From positions 204,696 to 268,695 of the forward strand of contig CABIVS010000008.1 of the NCBI GenBank assembly GCA_902362375.1: a stretch of DNA of 64,000 nt. The letters are read 5' to 3'. Shown piece after piece: positions 1 through 8,384 of this stretch. Position numbers and translations under genes: made by a program. Positions within the stretch are counted from its first letter, which is position 1. The number at the start of each line of letters is the position of its first letter. Source of the DNA: Bacteroidaceae bacterium (GTDB taxonomy: Bacteria > Bacteroidota > Bacteroidia > Bacteroidales > Bacteroidaceae). A model generated the notes under the pieces. It saw nothing but the letters and a program-made list of their open reading frames with translations. It made no database searches and had not been told where the DNA came from.

Positions 1-1512
1 CATAATATGATATACAGTTCCCAATAGATAGTTCTTATCCGAGAAGATCTGTTTCACTTGTCCGTTACGATCCAGACGGTACAACGCCTGCCAACGGGTT
101 CCTACCCAGATATCGCCATTTTGTGCCTGGAAGAGGGCACGTATCCCCTGATTCCAGGAGTTTGATCTCTCGGGTATTAGCGGAGAAGGAGAAACTTCCG
201 TCAACAGTTGGAATTGCTTTTTGGGGAAATTAAGTCTGTATACTCCGCTGCTTGTAGATGCTAACCAGAGGATTCCATCTTTGTCCAACAGAAGATGGAA
301 AAAAAGCTGGTTGGGAAGATCATCCGAGAAAGGTTTTAATTGGTTAATACGGGTCATTTCCAGTTTTTCTCTGTCGAATAGAAGAATTTCTCCTCCCGGG
401 GTCATGAAGAACATACCTTGTTCACCGGCATCCTGCATTTCAAAATTGCCGATGGCATTCTGATTGGGGAATGTAAATCGGTGGTGGCTTCTATTCAGAG
501 GATCATAATAGGTCAATGCCTGATTACCCTCCTGAAACCATACCTTATCATATTTATCATAAAATATGATTCCGCCGTCCTTTTCGGGGATGGTGAATGG
601 AAGTTTGGTCAATTGTTTGTAACCGATATTATACTCGTACGTTCCTTCGTTAGTAGTGATGTACATCAGACCGGACTCTGTTATCAGCAGATTAGAAATC
701 GGGCGTTTGATTTCCGGTATCTCATAACGGTTGACAACTCCATTTTGAGGATCAATACTATAAATGTGTCCTTTCTTATCTCCCAACCATAAGAATTTAG
801 AATTATAGGAGGCACAAGTAAACTGGTCCGGATTGGCAGATACCTTTTTCTGTATAAAGTCAGCGGGCTTGTCTTTCAGAGCCGCCCCTTTCCGGAGGGA
901 CAGAATCTGATAATCCATACCAATCCAATTGATAAATTCTGCAGTTTCGCAGAATACGTTATGTTTCAGACGCATATCATACACATTCACGTTGGGACGC
1001 GAATCGTGCAACTGCTTCATCGTTATTTTACCTTCCTTGTCGGTATATGCACGCAAAAGACTTTTATCTTTTGTCAACAACAATACATCCCCGTCTTCGG
1101 TTGTCTGAATCTTAATAATCTGGATGTTCTCCGAATATTCTTTTACATCATCATAGACAGCATGGAAACTCTCGTGTCTTTTATCGAACAGGTAGAGTTT
1201 GCGGTCGATGGTCTTAATCCACAGAAAACCATTTTTATCTTCCACGATACGCTGAATCTTACGTGGTGGAATGTCGGTGGAATAAAAACCGTCATGATTA
1301 TCATAGGAGCGGAATTTGCTTCCATCGAAACTACATAATCCATACCATGTGCCAAACCAGATAAACCCATCCTGTCCCTTTAAAGTGCAGTTGACGATAT
1401 TATTGGGCAACCCGCGTTCGGCTGTGTAGTGTTCTACAATCATATTCGGATAGGCAAAAGCATAAATGCCTATCATGGATAGTAATAGTATTAGAATATT
1501 TCGTTTTCTCAT
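1..1512 (-). CDS. Hybrid two-component sensor/regulator (HTCS), N-terminal part
   Basis: This gene reads toward the window start and is cut there after 504 codons with no stop. The ATG at 1512 is followed by a hydrophobic signal-anchor (residues about 4-20) and then periplasmic propeller repeats of the two-component-regulator type, with phrases such as GLPNNIV and DGFIWFGTWYGL near residues 35-60. In the family, this sensor is followed by a Y_Y_Y domain, a membrane span, a histidine kinase, a receiver and an AraC-type DNA-binding domain in one chain. Those parts would lie outside the window. HTCS proteins bind a specific oligosaccharide in the periplasm and activate the neighbouring polysaccharide-utilization genes. 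It sits just downstream of RG-II operon 1, so control of the RG-II genes is likely but inferred. Confidence 0.9.
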   Translation of the reverse strand, partial: MRKRNILILLLSMIGIYAFAYPNMIVEHYTAERGLPNNIVNCTLKGQDGFIWFGTWYGLCSFDGSKFRSYDNHDGFYSTDIPPRKIQRIVEDKNGFLWIKTIDRKLYLFDKRHESFHAVYDDVKEYSENIQIIKIQTTEDGDVLLLTKDKSLLRAYTDKEGKITMKQLHDSRPNVNVYDMRLKHNVFCETAEFINWIGMDYQILSLRKGAALKDKPADFIQKKVSANPDQFTCASYNSKFLWLGDKKGHIYSIDPQNGVVNRYEIPEIKRPISNLLITESGLMYITTNEGTYEYNIGYKQLTKLPFTIPEKDGGIIFYDKYDKVWFQEGNQALTYYDPLNRSHHRFTFPNQNAIGNFEMQDAGEQGMFFMTPGGEILLFDREKLEMTRINQLKPFSDDLPNQLFFHLLLDKDGILWLASTSSGVYRLNFPKKQFQLLTEVSPSPLIPERSNSWNQGIRALFQAQNGDIWVGTRWQALYRLDRNGQVKQIFSDKNYLLGTVYHIM

Positions 1513-1543
1513 TGGTGGCTATAATTGGAATTAAAACGTACCC

Positions 1544-1551
1544 CAAAGGTA
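1544..1551 (-). promoter_or_regulatory. Candidate -7 promoter element of the HTCS gene
   Basis: The minus strand reads TACCTTTG, an exact match to the Bacteroides -7 consensus TAnnTTTG, about 32 bp upstream of the HTCS start codon. No clear -33 TTTG was seen. Confidence 0.45.
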
Positions 1552-1601
1552 ATCTTTTTTTTGATATAAGCTTATCATCATCATTCGTTTATACCATAAA
1601 G

Positions 1602-1685
1602 TTAGGCACAGATTACACGGATCTCACAGTTTTGGGAAATATTAATGTATAAAGCAACCATGAAATCCGTGTAATCCGTGCCTAA
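1602..1685. repeat. Palindromic repeat (TTAGGCACGGATTACACGGA type), copy 1
   Basis: Two 21-bp arms (1602-1622 and 1665-1685) are inverted repeats of each other with one mismatch, separated by 42 bp. The right arm covers the stop codon of the GH2 gene. A second copy with nearly the same arms lies at 33006-33091, so this is a dispersed repeat family. It could fold as a hairpin at the 3' end of the operon mRNA, but no T-run follows. Confidence 0.85.
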
Positions 1686-4336
1686 TTCTCTGTCCCAAAT
1701 TCAGTTTGCTGGCGTTCCACCTCATCCAATACCCGTTGACGTTCTTCTTCTGTCAGTTGTATTTTTCCTTCTGATGATTCTTTAAAAGAATTTACTTCTG
1801 GAACGGACGATGCAGTTCTGCGTTCTTCGTAAGTGGATTCCTCATAACAGAAAGGCAGTTCTGCCGGAATGCTTTCCAGTTCTATTTCAGTCGCTGTTGG
1901 AGCTTGGGTTCCCTCAAACTGTACACGGGCTTTCACTTTCATCTTTCCGGCTTTCCGGGTGGAACGGATCAACACGGGAGCAGAACCGAATTCCACTGTA
2001 CGGGGATTGGCGCCGATAGTAGCATCTCCGATGATTTCTCCTTCACCTTCTATGGTGAAAACAATGTTCTCTTTTGCCAGACGGCGTACATTTCCACTAT
2101 CATCGGTTACTTCGGCAACAACAACGATAAAGTCGGAGCCGTCAGCTATCAGGTTCACTTTTTGAGTATCTACATAGAGGCGTAGTTTCGTGGAACGCCG
2201 GGAAGGCATTTTCTTTTGCGTGCATACTACTTTTCCGTTGATGATCCCTTCGGCCACCATATTTACTTTTTGCCAGTTTTTTTGAGTATAGCTATATCCG
2301 CGTGCTTCCCAAAAATCCCAGACATTTTCGAATACAACCGGTGCATTCGGCATATGTCCTTTGGCATGGACTACCGGTTTCGTCCAGGTTTTCGTTCCAT
2401 CATAAATAGAAAGACGCACAGAATCACAGTTGGTAAATATAACCACGTCTTTATCGGAAAACTGAGACATTTCATGAGCAATGAATATCATCGGACCACA
2501 TTCTGCCAATGGATGCTGAAGACCGGCAAGCGACTGGCTACGGAACATTTCGTATGCATATTTCTTCTGACGGAAAGCATCGTAGATGCCACCCCAGTAA
2601 GGGTCAGGATGATAACCGCGCTGATGATCGAACGGATGCCATTGCGCACCACCGATAAATAAACCGGTAGTACGATACATCTCGTCATAACTCTTTGCCA
2701 GTGAAAGTGCCTGTACCAATAACGGGCGTTCTCCCCAACTGCGGCTGGCACGGTTGTTATTATTGTGAGCATACCAATCATCCACATTCTCTCCAAATTC
2801 ACGGGTGAAAATACATTGTTCCGGCCTGTCTTCTTTTTCGTCATCACCCGGCCAGCCATAAACAACATCGTAATGTTCTTTCACTCCTGCAGAATGAACA
2901 TCGGCAGCGGCTACCGGACGTCCCGGATAAGGATATTCCTCTTTGGTGATTTCAAGAGCCTTTAATGCAAAATCAAGTGGATAGCGAGTCTCATTCAATA
3001 TAGGTTCCCACATTAGTACGGAAGGATGGTTACGGTCGCGACGAATCATTTCACGGGTATTCTGATGAACCAACTCACCGAATTTCGGATCTTTGTTCCA
3101 GTACTGCCATCCCGGAGTAGCGACAATCACAAACAGACCGAGTTCATCACAAGCATCCATAAAGGCAGGATCTTGCGGATAATGCGCCACACGAATAATG
3201 GTGCATCCGGCATCACGCAGACGTTTGGCATCACGCCATTGCTGTGAGTTCGGTAAAGCATTGCCTACATAGGCAAAATCCTGATGGCGATTTGCTCCTA
3301 CCAGTTGACCGAAAGGTTTTCCATTCAGCCAGAAACCGTCTTTTCCACGAAATTCTGCCAAGCGAATACCGACACGGGTAATGCCGCCATCCATAGATTT
3401 ATTTCCTTTTTTAATACGGGATTGTACTCTATATAAATAAGGTGTATCCGGTGACCAGAGTTTTGGATTCTTCACTTCCATCTGTTGCTGGATGGATTTC
3501 TTCTCTTCCGGTTTTAAAGACAGCTTTCCGGAACAGTGTTTGATTACTTTTCCGTCAGCATCTGTCAAAGTCGTTTCTACAGTGACCGATTCAGTACGTA
3601 CATCCTCATTCTGAATTTCCGTATTTACATATACTTGTGCACTCTTTTCACTGATCTTATCAAAATGCACGAATACGCCTCCACCGCCAACGGCTTGTGA
3701 ATCAATGGCATCGGTGATAGCTACCGGAGATTTGGCAATCATCCATACATCACGATAGATGCCGCCATGATAGGCGAAGTCTAGTGTATATTGGCGTTTT
3801 CCGGGGGGATAGGATTTGTCATCACTGTTGTCTGTGAAAACAGCAAGCAGGCAGGAGTCTCCGGCTTGTACGCCATTGGCTGTCAAATCCAGAGTGAAAG
3901 GTAGATAACCTCCCAAATGTTCCTGGATGCGTTTGCCATTCAGATAAAGAATCTGTTTACCCATGGCTGCTTCAAAATGAAGAACAACCCGTTGGCCTTT
4001 TGTTTCGGCAGGGAGAACAAAATGTTTACGATACCAGGCTGGTCCCTGATAATTACGGCATCCACTTCCTTCGGCAGGCATTAATTCTACCGTATGGGGA
4101 GTGGAAACTACTTTCCAGGAACGGTCATCAAAGTTTACTGCTTCTGCTCCCCGGACATCGCCTTTGAAAAAGAGCCATCCCGGATTGAAATTATAAACTT
4201 GTCGCCCACTACCGGGAAGCTGGATAAATCCGGCAACCGATGTTTCAGGACGGTAAGTTTCTGTCGCCTGTCCTTTTTCGATTCCTAAGAACAGTAACAG
4301 AAAAGATGATAAGATGATAAACGGTCTTTTATTCAT
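1682..4336 (-). CDS. Secreted GH2 glycosidase (RG-II operon 1)
   Basis: An 884-residue glycoside hydrolase family 2 protein with a signal peptide (residues 1-24). It has the usual order: jelly-roll sugar-binding domain (about 45-200), Ig-like domain (about 205-325), TIM barrel (about 330-600), then extra beta domains. The acid/base is E449 in the ILNE motif and the nucleophile is probably E513 in TREFGE. It is the last gene of the operon GH106, esterase, GH139-like, GH2. By position it corresponds to B. thetaiotaomicron BT0983, which I recall as an alpha-L-arabinopyranosidase of RG-II side chain B. The family call is firm; the substrate rests on synteny. Confidence 0.9.
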   Translation of the reverse strand: MNKRPFIILSSFLLLFLGIEKGQATETYRPETSVAGFIQLPGSGRQVYNFNPGWLFFKGDVRGAEAVNFDDRSWKVVSTPHTVELMPAEGSGCRNYQGPAWYRKHFVLPAETKGQRVVLHFEAAMGKQILYLNGKRIQEHLGGYLPFTLDLTANGVQAGDSCLLAVFTDNSDDKSYPPGKRQYTLDFAYHGGIYRDVWMIAKSPVAITDAIDSQAVGGGGVFVHFDKISEKSAQVYVNTEIQNEDVRTESVTVETTLTDADGKVIKHCSGKLSLKPEEKKSIQQQMEVKNPKLWSPDTPYLYRVQSRIKKGNKSMDGGITRVGIRLAEFRGKDGFWLNGKPFGQLVGANRHQDFAYVGNALPNSQQWRDAKRLRDAGCTIIRVAHYPQDPAFMDACDELGLFVIVATPGWQYWNKDPKFGELVHQNTREMIRRDRNHPSVLMWEPILNETRYPLDFALKALEITKEEYPYPGRPVAAADVHSAGVKEHYDVVYGWPGDDEKEDRPEQCIFTREFGENVDDWYAHNNNNRASRSWGERPLLVQALSLAKSYDEMYRTTGLFIGGAQWHPFDHQRGYHPDPYWGGIYDAFRQKKYAYEMFRSQSLAGLQHPLAECGPMIFIAHEMSQFSDKDVVIFTNCDSVRLSIYDGTKTWTKPVVHAKGHMPNAPVVFENVWDFWEARGYSYTQKNWQKVNMVAEGIINGKVVCTQKKMPSRRSTKLRLYVDTQKVNLIADGSDFIVVVAEVTDDSGNVRRLAKENIVFTIEGEGEIIGDATIGANPRTVEFGSAPVLIRSTRKAGKMKVKARVQFEGTQAPTATEIELESIPAELPFCYEESTYEERRTASSVPEVNSFKESSEGKIQLTEEERQRVLDEVERQQTEFGTEN

Positions 4337-4364
4337 AGTTCTTTATTTATATATTTCATTCGAG

Positions 4365-4558
4365 TTTTCACCACAGAGGACGCAGAGGACACATAGTTTT
4401 TTTTGTAATATATTGTTAGTTCTGTCATTCTGCTTGTCTAAGAATCTCCTCTCTATATGTACACAAAGGGAGTAAATTCTTAGACTATACGTTCCCTTAG
4501 ACAGATAGATTTACTGTTTAAAAAGCCTCTGTGTCCTCTGCGTCTTCTGTGGTGAAAA
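4365..4558. repeat. Inverted pair of CACCACAGAGGACGCAGAGG repeats with a nested palindrome
   Basis: A 32-bp arm at 4365-4396 (CACCACAGAGGACGC...) recurs in inverted form at 4526-4558. Between them lies a second palindrome, GTCTAAGAAT at 4436-4445 against ATTCTTAGAC at 4476-4485. The whole gap between the GH2 and GH139-like genes is therefore foldable. The right arm runs into the 3' end of the upstream gene and encodes its last residues (FFTTEDAEDTEAF). This ACCACAGAG repeat is common in Bacteroides genomes as I recall. Confidence 0.85.
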
Positions 4559-6875
4559 AAATCTCATTTTCAATCATTATAATGATATCTTTCTTTCTAC
4601 TTTCAGGTAGAACTTTCAAGTTTGTTACTTTCCCGTCTTTCAGAGTAGCTTCTACTGTTGTTTCACCAGGAGCATGCAGTTTGAAATGTACATTCCATTC
4701 TTTCGGCCATGCGGGGAAAAGAAGTATTTGTTCTCCGTTTGTTTGCAATAGCATTTCCTGAAGTCCTATCATGCCGCTACCTCCCCAATTATGGTCGGGT
4801 GTCCAGTCATAGCCCGGTCCCCAAAAAGCAGGAAAGCGGTGCGGCCCGTTGGAGAGTTTGGCAAGGGATAACCTTTTCGCTTCTTGGGTCAGTCCCAGGC
4901 AAGCCGCCCAAATGTTGTCCTGTTTCCATCCGATATGCGAACGGAATTTGATGGCATCCGAATCATAAAAATAGGTATTGCGTGCTATGTCCAGATTCTC
5001 CTTTCCTACTCCATAAATACGCCATGGAAATACCGGATAAAGTTGTGGCGTTTCGACATTGTTAATTCGTTCCCAACTTACAGCAGGCGAAATTGTTCGC
5101 TTCAAAACCGGAGCAAGAGTAGGATTCAACGTATCTTTTATTTCTATGTACCGCAATGGAATCGGAGGAATTGTCTTTAGCATCTCTTCTTTCTTTCCAT
5201 AAGTTTCCAATACTGTTTTTAGAGCTGCGATGGTGCTGCTGGCATTATTGGTCATTTTATATGTCTCACAGGCAGAACCCGGAAAAAGAATCAGATGTCC
5301 GTTGCCATCCAGCGCCTTCCGTCCCCGACGGGAAGCAAGTTGCCGATAATGTTCGTCGAAGAATGTCAGTGAACTTTCAATCAAAGGCAAATAAGGGGTG
5401 ATATCAGCATTCGCATAGTTCTTTGTTTCCAGTATCATCTGGCAGAATTCGAGAATCGTATCCCATTCATATTCCAGCCAGGCATTATATTCCAGCCCTT
5501 TGTCGAACCAGTCCGGCCGTTTGAAACCATACTCTGCGGGATTGGGCAGACCGAAATTTTCTATTTGTTCGCAGAAGCAAGCTCCGTCATGTTGCCAATA
5601 TACACGACTCCTCCATTCAGCATTCTTCAACATACGGTTATAGAAATCAAACTGGGAAGGCATCATATCGAAGTCCCCGCTTTTCAGCATCGGCCAATAA
5701 ACCAGGCGTTGATTCTGTGCTGTCATTGTACCACCTCCCCATTTCCGGTAGTCGGGAGTAAAGGATTGTTTTTCGTCGATGTAACAAGGATCAAAAGTGA
5801 ACAGTCCGCCATTGAATTTAGTTGGTACGCTACCGTAGGCATTACAACCCAGCATGTAACGGAAAAGAGTGTAGTTTCTGGTTATTTCTTTTGCTTCTCC
5901 CTCCGCTTCAATGAAGCTGCGTTGCCAGAAAGCATTCCACCACGAACGGGTTTGCTTTTTATCCTGTATGAGAATCTTCGATGAGATTTTGCCTTGCGGG
6001 GCTATTCTTTGCAAAGCAGTTTGCAGTCCCTGCTCCCACTGTTCTATTGTTTCTGTTTGGGCTGTATGCAATACAATACAAAAATGTTCTTTTCTGGACG
6101 CTTTGGAAGAACGGAATTTCCAGGCGCGGTAGTCTGTTCCGGCATACACGCCATCCGTGGTGCCTATAAATTCAAGGTTTTCTCCGAACAGGGTTCCTCC
6201 GAAAGTTTGATTTTTCAAGGGATTCATCATTTCGGATTTTACCTCGTCCATTCCCTGTTGAGCCACAACAGCATCAAAAACAGTCTGTTCCGGATTGCGA
6301 TGGTAGAACAGGAGTTTGGCAGAATGATTGGTTTTGCCTAAAGAAATAAAGTCAGCCGCTGTCACAGAACCTTTCGGAGGAGCCCATTTGTAAGAACATT
6401 GTTGTCCCTCTCCTTTCCTGACAGGTCGTTCCTGATAGCGCCAATTCTCATAAAAAACTTCAGTTTGTAACGCTTGTGTATTGGTTACCTCCACGTGTAT
6501 AACCGGATGAAAAACATCTACCCAGAATTGTATCTGCGTGTTTCCTGCTGCAACTTCTACATATCCGTCCTTCAGTTTCAATTCTTGACGAAAATCTTTC
6601 GTATCTTTAAAAGGATTGGGTGACAGACGGAGACGTATGCGTCCTTGTTTTAGCAGACAGTTGTTTTCGTCGAATGTGCCGCTACGGCTCACATAGAACA
6701 TAATGTCACCCTTTTCTACCCATATATTCATCCCGATATCTCCGCCACCACAGGGCATGGATTCTGAAGAATTGCGGCTAGGAGTATTCCAAATGACATT
6801 GGCATGTTGGCTCCATAGAGCCGACACGCCAACAAATATGAATAAGAGAACAAAAACTCTACGCAAATGATTCAT
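4518..6875 (-). CDS. GH139-like glycosidase (alpha-2-O-methyl-L-fucosidase family)
   Basis: A 785-residue exported protein (signal peptide about residues 1-23) with an N-terminal DUF5703-type beta domain and a C-terminal (alpha/alpha) toroid-like region of the GH95/GH65 kind. By position and length it matches BT0984, the founding member of GH139, which removes 2-O-methyl-L-fucose from RG-II chain B. I did not locate catalytic residues. It follows the esterase gene by about 22 bp in the same operon. The last 13 residues are read from a dispersed DNA repeat and are unlikely to be part of the folded enzyme. The family assignment rests on synteny plus general architecture. Confidence 0.78.
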   Translation of the reverse strand: MNHLRRVFVLLFIFVGVSALWSQHANVIWNTPSRNSSESMPCGGGDIGMNIWVEKGDIMFYVSRSGTFDENNCLLKQGRIRLRLSPNPFKDTKDFRQELKLKDGYVEVAAGNTQIQFWVDVFHPVIHVEVTNTQALQTEVFYENWRYQERPVRKGEGQQCSYKWAPPKGSVTAADFISLGKTNHSAKLLFYHRNPEQTVFDAVVAQQGMDEVKSEMMNPLKNQTFGGTLFGENLEFIGTTDGVYAGTDYRAWKFRSSKASRKEHFCIVLHTAQTETIEQWEQGLQTALQRIAPQGKISSKILIQDKKQTRSWWNAFWQRSFIEAEGEAKEITRNYTLFRYMLGCNAYGSVPTKFNGGLFTFDPCYIDEKQSFTPDYRKWGGGTMTAQNQRLVYWPMLKSGDFDMMPSQFDFYNRMLKNAEWRSRVYWQHDGACFCEQIENFGLPNPAEYGFKRPDWFDKGLEYNAWLEYEWDTILEFCQMILETKNYANADITPYLPLIESSLTFFDEHYRQLASRRGRKALDGNGHLILFPGSACETYKMTNNASSTIAALKTVLETYGKKEEMLKTIPPIPLRYIEIKDTLNPTLAPVLKRTISPAVSWERINNVETPQLYPVFPWRIYGVGKENLDIARNTYFYDSDAIKFRSHIGWKQDNIWAACLGLTQEAKRLSLAKLSNGPHRFPAFWGPGYDWTPDHNWGGSGMIGLQEMLLQTNGEQILLFPAWPKEWNVHFKLHAPGETTVEATLKDGKVTNLKVLPESRKKDIIIMIENEIFFTTEDAEDTEAF

Positions 6876-6897
6876 AATTTATAATTTCATTAGCAGT

Positions 6898-8337
6898 TTA
6901 CCAATCATCCGAACGAAAAGAACCTAAAGGCAATCCGTCACCATATACATCTCCCTCCACATAGTTTTCAAAACAATATCGAACAGCTACCGGGTGCGGC
7001 ACTTTATCGCTTTTCACCAGCATCTTGCTACGTTCTATCCATGCTTTAGCCGGATAAAACACCTTGTCTTCGCCGGCTACCTGAAAGTTTTTCGACTCAA
7101 AACAGTTCTTGCCGCTAATCCACATATTTGCACGTTCAAAGCTAACGACTACTGTATCATTCTTTATTTCAATGCTTTTATAGCATGGACTTTCGCCATT
7201 CACGCCTTCCACTCCGTAAGTTTTAGTCAGGGCGAGAAGTGCCAAACGTTCTCCGGCAACTTGCTTTTTTGCCGGGTGGATTCCTTTTTCCATACCTGCA
7301 TCCAGTAATACGGCCATGCCACTGTTGGGTACACGATGTTCTACTTTTGCCTGTGCCTCCCGAAGATAGGCGGAGTTTATCACTTCTTTACCTTTTTCTG
7401 TGATAATCCCATAATCATACGGAGCTATTTGGCAATAGTAAAAAGGAAAATCTCCCTGTTTCCATTCAGCGCGCCAGCCGTTTATCAATGCAGTAAACAT
7501 ATTCGCATACGTGTGCGCCCGATTCCAGTTATCTTCGCCCTGATACCAAATCACTCCTTTCATCGTCATGCCGATAAGGGGATGCAACATACCGTTGTAC
7601 AGTACGGTCGGAGTACGGTTCTTTGATTTTATATCGGCTTCCGATTGAGGAATCTTTGCATCAGGAAAAGCTTTCAACCAGTCAGCGGTCATCCATGCTT
7701 CGCACGCCGATCCACCCCAGGCTGCAACTACCAATCCTACCGGAACCTCTACTATTTCATTGATTAACCTCCCGAAATAATAAGCCGTAGCACTGAAATC
7801 ACGAACGTTGGCCGGAGTTGCTTCTTTCCATGAACCGATAACATCGGTCTGCGGAGTCAATGTAGAAGTACGTTTTACGGTAAACAAGCGAATTTTCGGA
7901 TTCTTGCTGTGAAGAATATCCATATTGGCATTCTCCACTGGCTGATTCTTGAATCCTTTCATTGGCATTTCCATGTTACTCTGTCCGGAACATAGCCACA
8001 ATTCACCTATCAATATGTTATTCAGTGTTTTTTTACTTCCATCATCAAAGGTGACAGTGTAAGGACCTCCTGCTTTGGGAGTAGAAACCGAAAGTTTCCA
8101 TGCCCCGTTCTTATCGGCAGCTGCCACGTATTGCTTTCCATTCCAGCTGGTAGTTATGGTCACTTTCTTGTTGGGAGTGGCAGTTCCCCAAAGATTTGCA
8201 TTTGTCTGTTGCTGCATCACCATGCCATCAGAAAAAATAGCCGGCAGTTTTACTTCTGCCTGTATCGACAAGCTACCAAACAATAGAAAACCTGCTAATA
8301 TCGTACTTGTTCTGAATCTTAAACTTCTCATTATCAT
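6898..8337 (-). CDS. SGNH esterase, sialate O-acetylesterase-like
   Basis: A secreted carbohydrate esterase of the sialate O-acetylesterase (SASA) family. The motif CSGQSNMEM (around residue 120) carries the catalytic serine, VIWYQGEDN is block III, and GIHPAKK near the C-terminal third carries the Asp/His pair type of SGNH enzymes. The frame opens further upstream to a TTG at 8364, but the ATG at 8337 has AAGAAG about 5 nt upstream and is followed by a signal peptide, so I prefer it; an ATG at 8331 is also possible. Between GH106 and GH139-like genes in an RG-II operon, it probably removes O-acetyl groups from RG-II sugars such as acetylated methyl-fucose or aceric acid (inference). Confidence 0.85.
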   Translation of the reverse strand: MIMRSLRFRTSTILAGFLLFGSLSIQAEVKLPAIFSDGMVMQQQTNANLWGTATPNKKVTITTSWNGKQYVAAADKNGAWKLSVSTPKAGGPYTVTFDDGSKKTLNNILIGELWLCSGQSNMEMPMKGFKNQPVENANMDILHSKNPKIRLFTVKRTSTLTPQTDVIGSWKEATPANVRDFSATAYYFGRLINEIVEVPVGLVVAAWGGSACEAWMTADWLKAFPDAKIPQSEADIKSKNRTPTVLYNGMLHPLIGMTMKGVIWYQGEDNWNRAHTYANMFTALINGWRAEWKQGDFPFYYCQIAPYDYGIITEKGKEVINSAYLREAQAKVEHRVPNSGMAVLLDAGMEKGIHPAKKQVAGERLALLALTKTYGVEGVNGESPCYKSIEIKNDTVVVSFERANMWISGKNCFESKNFQVAGEDKVFYPAKAWIERSKMLVKSDKVPHPVAVRYCFENYVEGDVYGDGLPLGSFRSDDW

Positions 8338-8349
8338 ATATCTTCTTAT

Positions 8350-8384
8350 TTTAATCCGTGCCAACCTGTGTTAATCTATGGTGA
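8350..8384. repeat. Degenerate AATCCGTGCC / TGTGTTAATC repeat
   Basis: The sequence AATCCGTGCCAACCTGTG followed by TTAATC resembles one arm of the palindromic repeats at 1602-1685 and 33006-33091. It overlaps the stop codon of the GH106 gene and fills the short gap before the esterase gene. Confidence 0.5.

Noticed and set aside
2216..2662. Long plus-strand frames opposite the GH enzymes (also at 32157-32777, 39535-40134 and 60547-61143)
   Set aside because: They lie fully antisense to clear enzyme or fimbrial genes, and their composition is that of reverse-complemented coding DNA.
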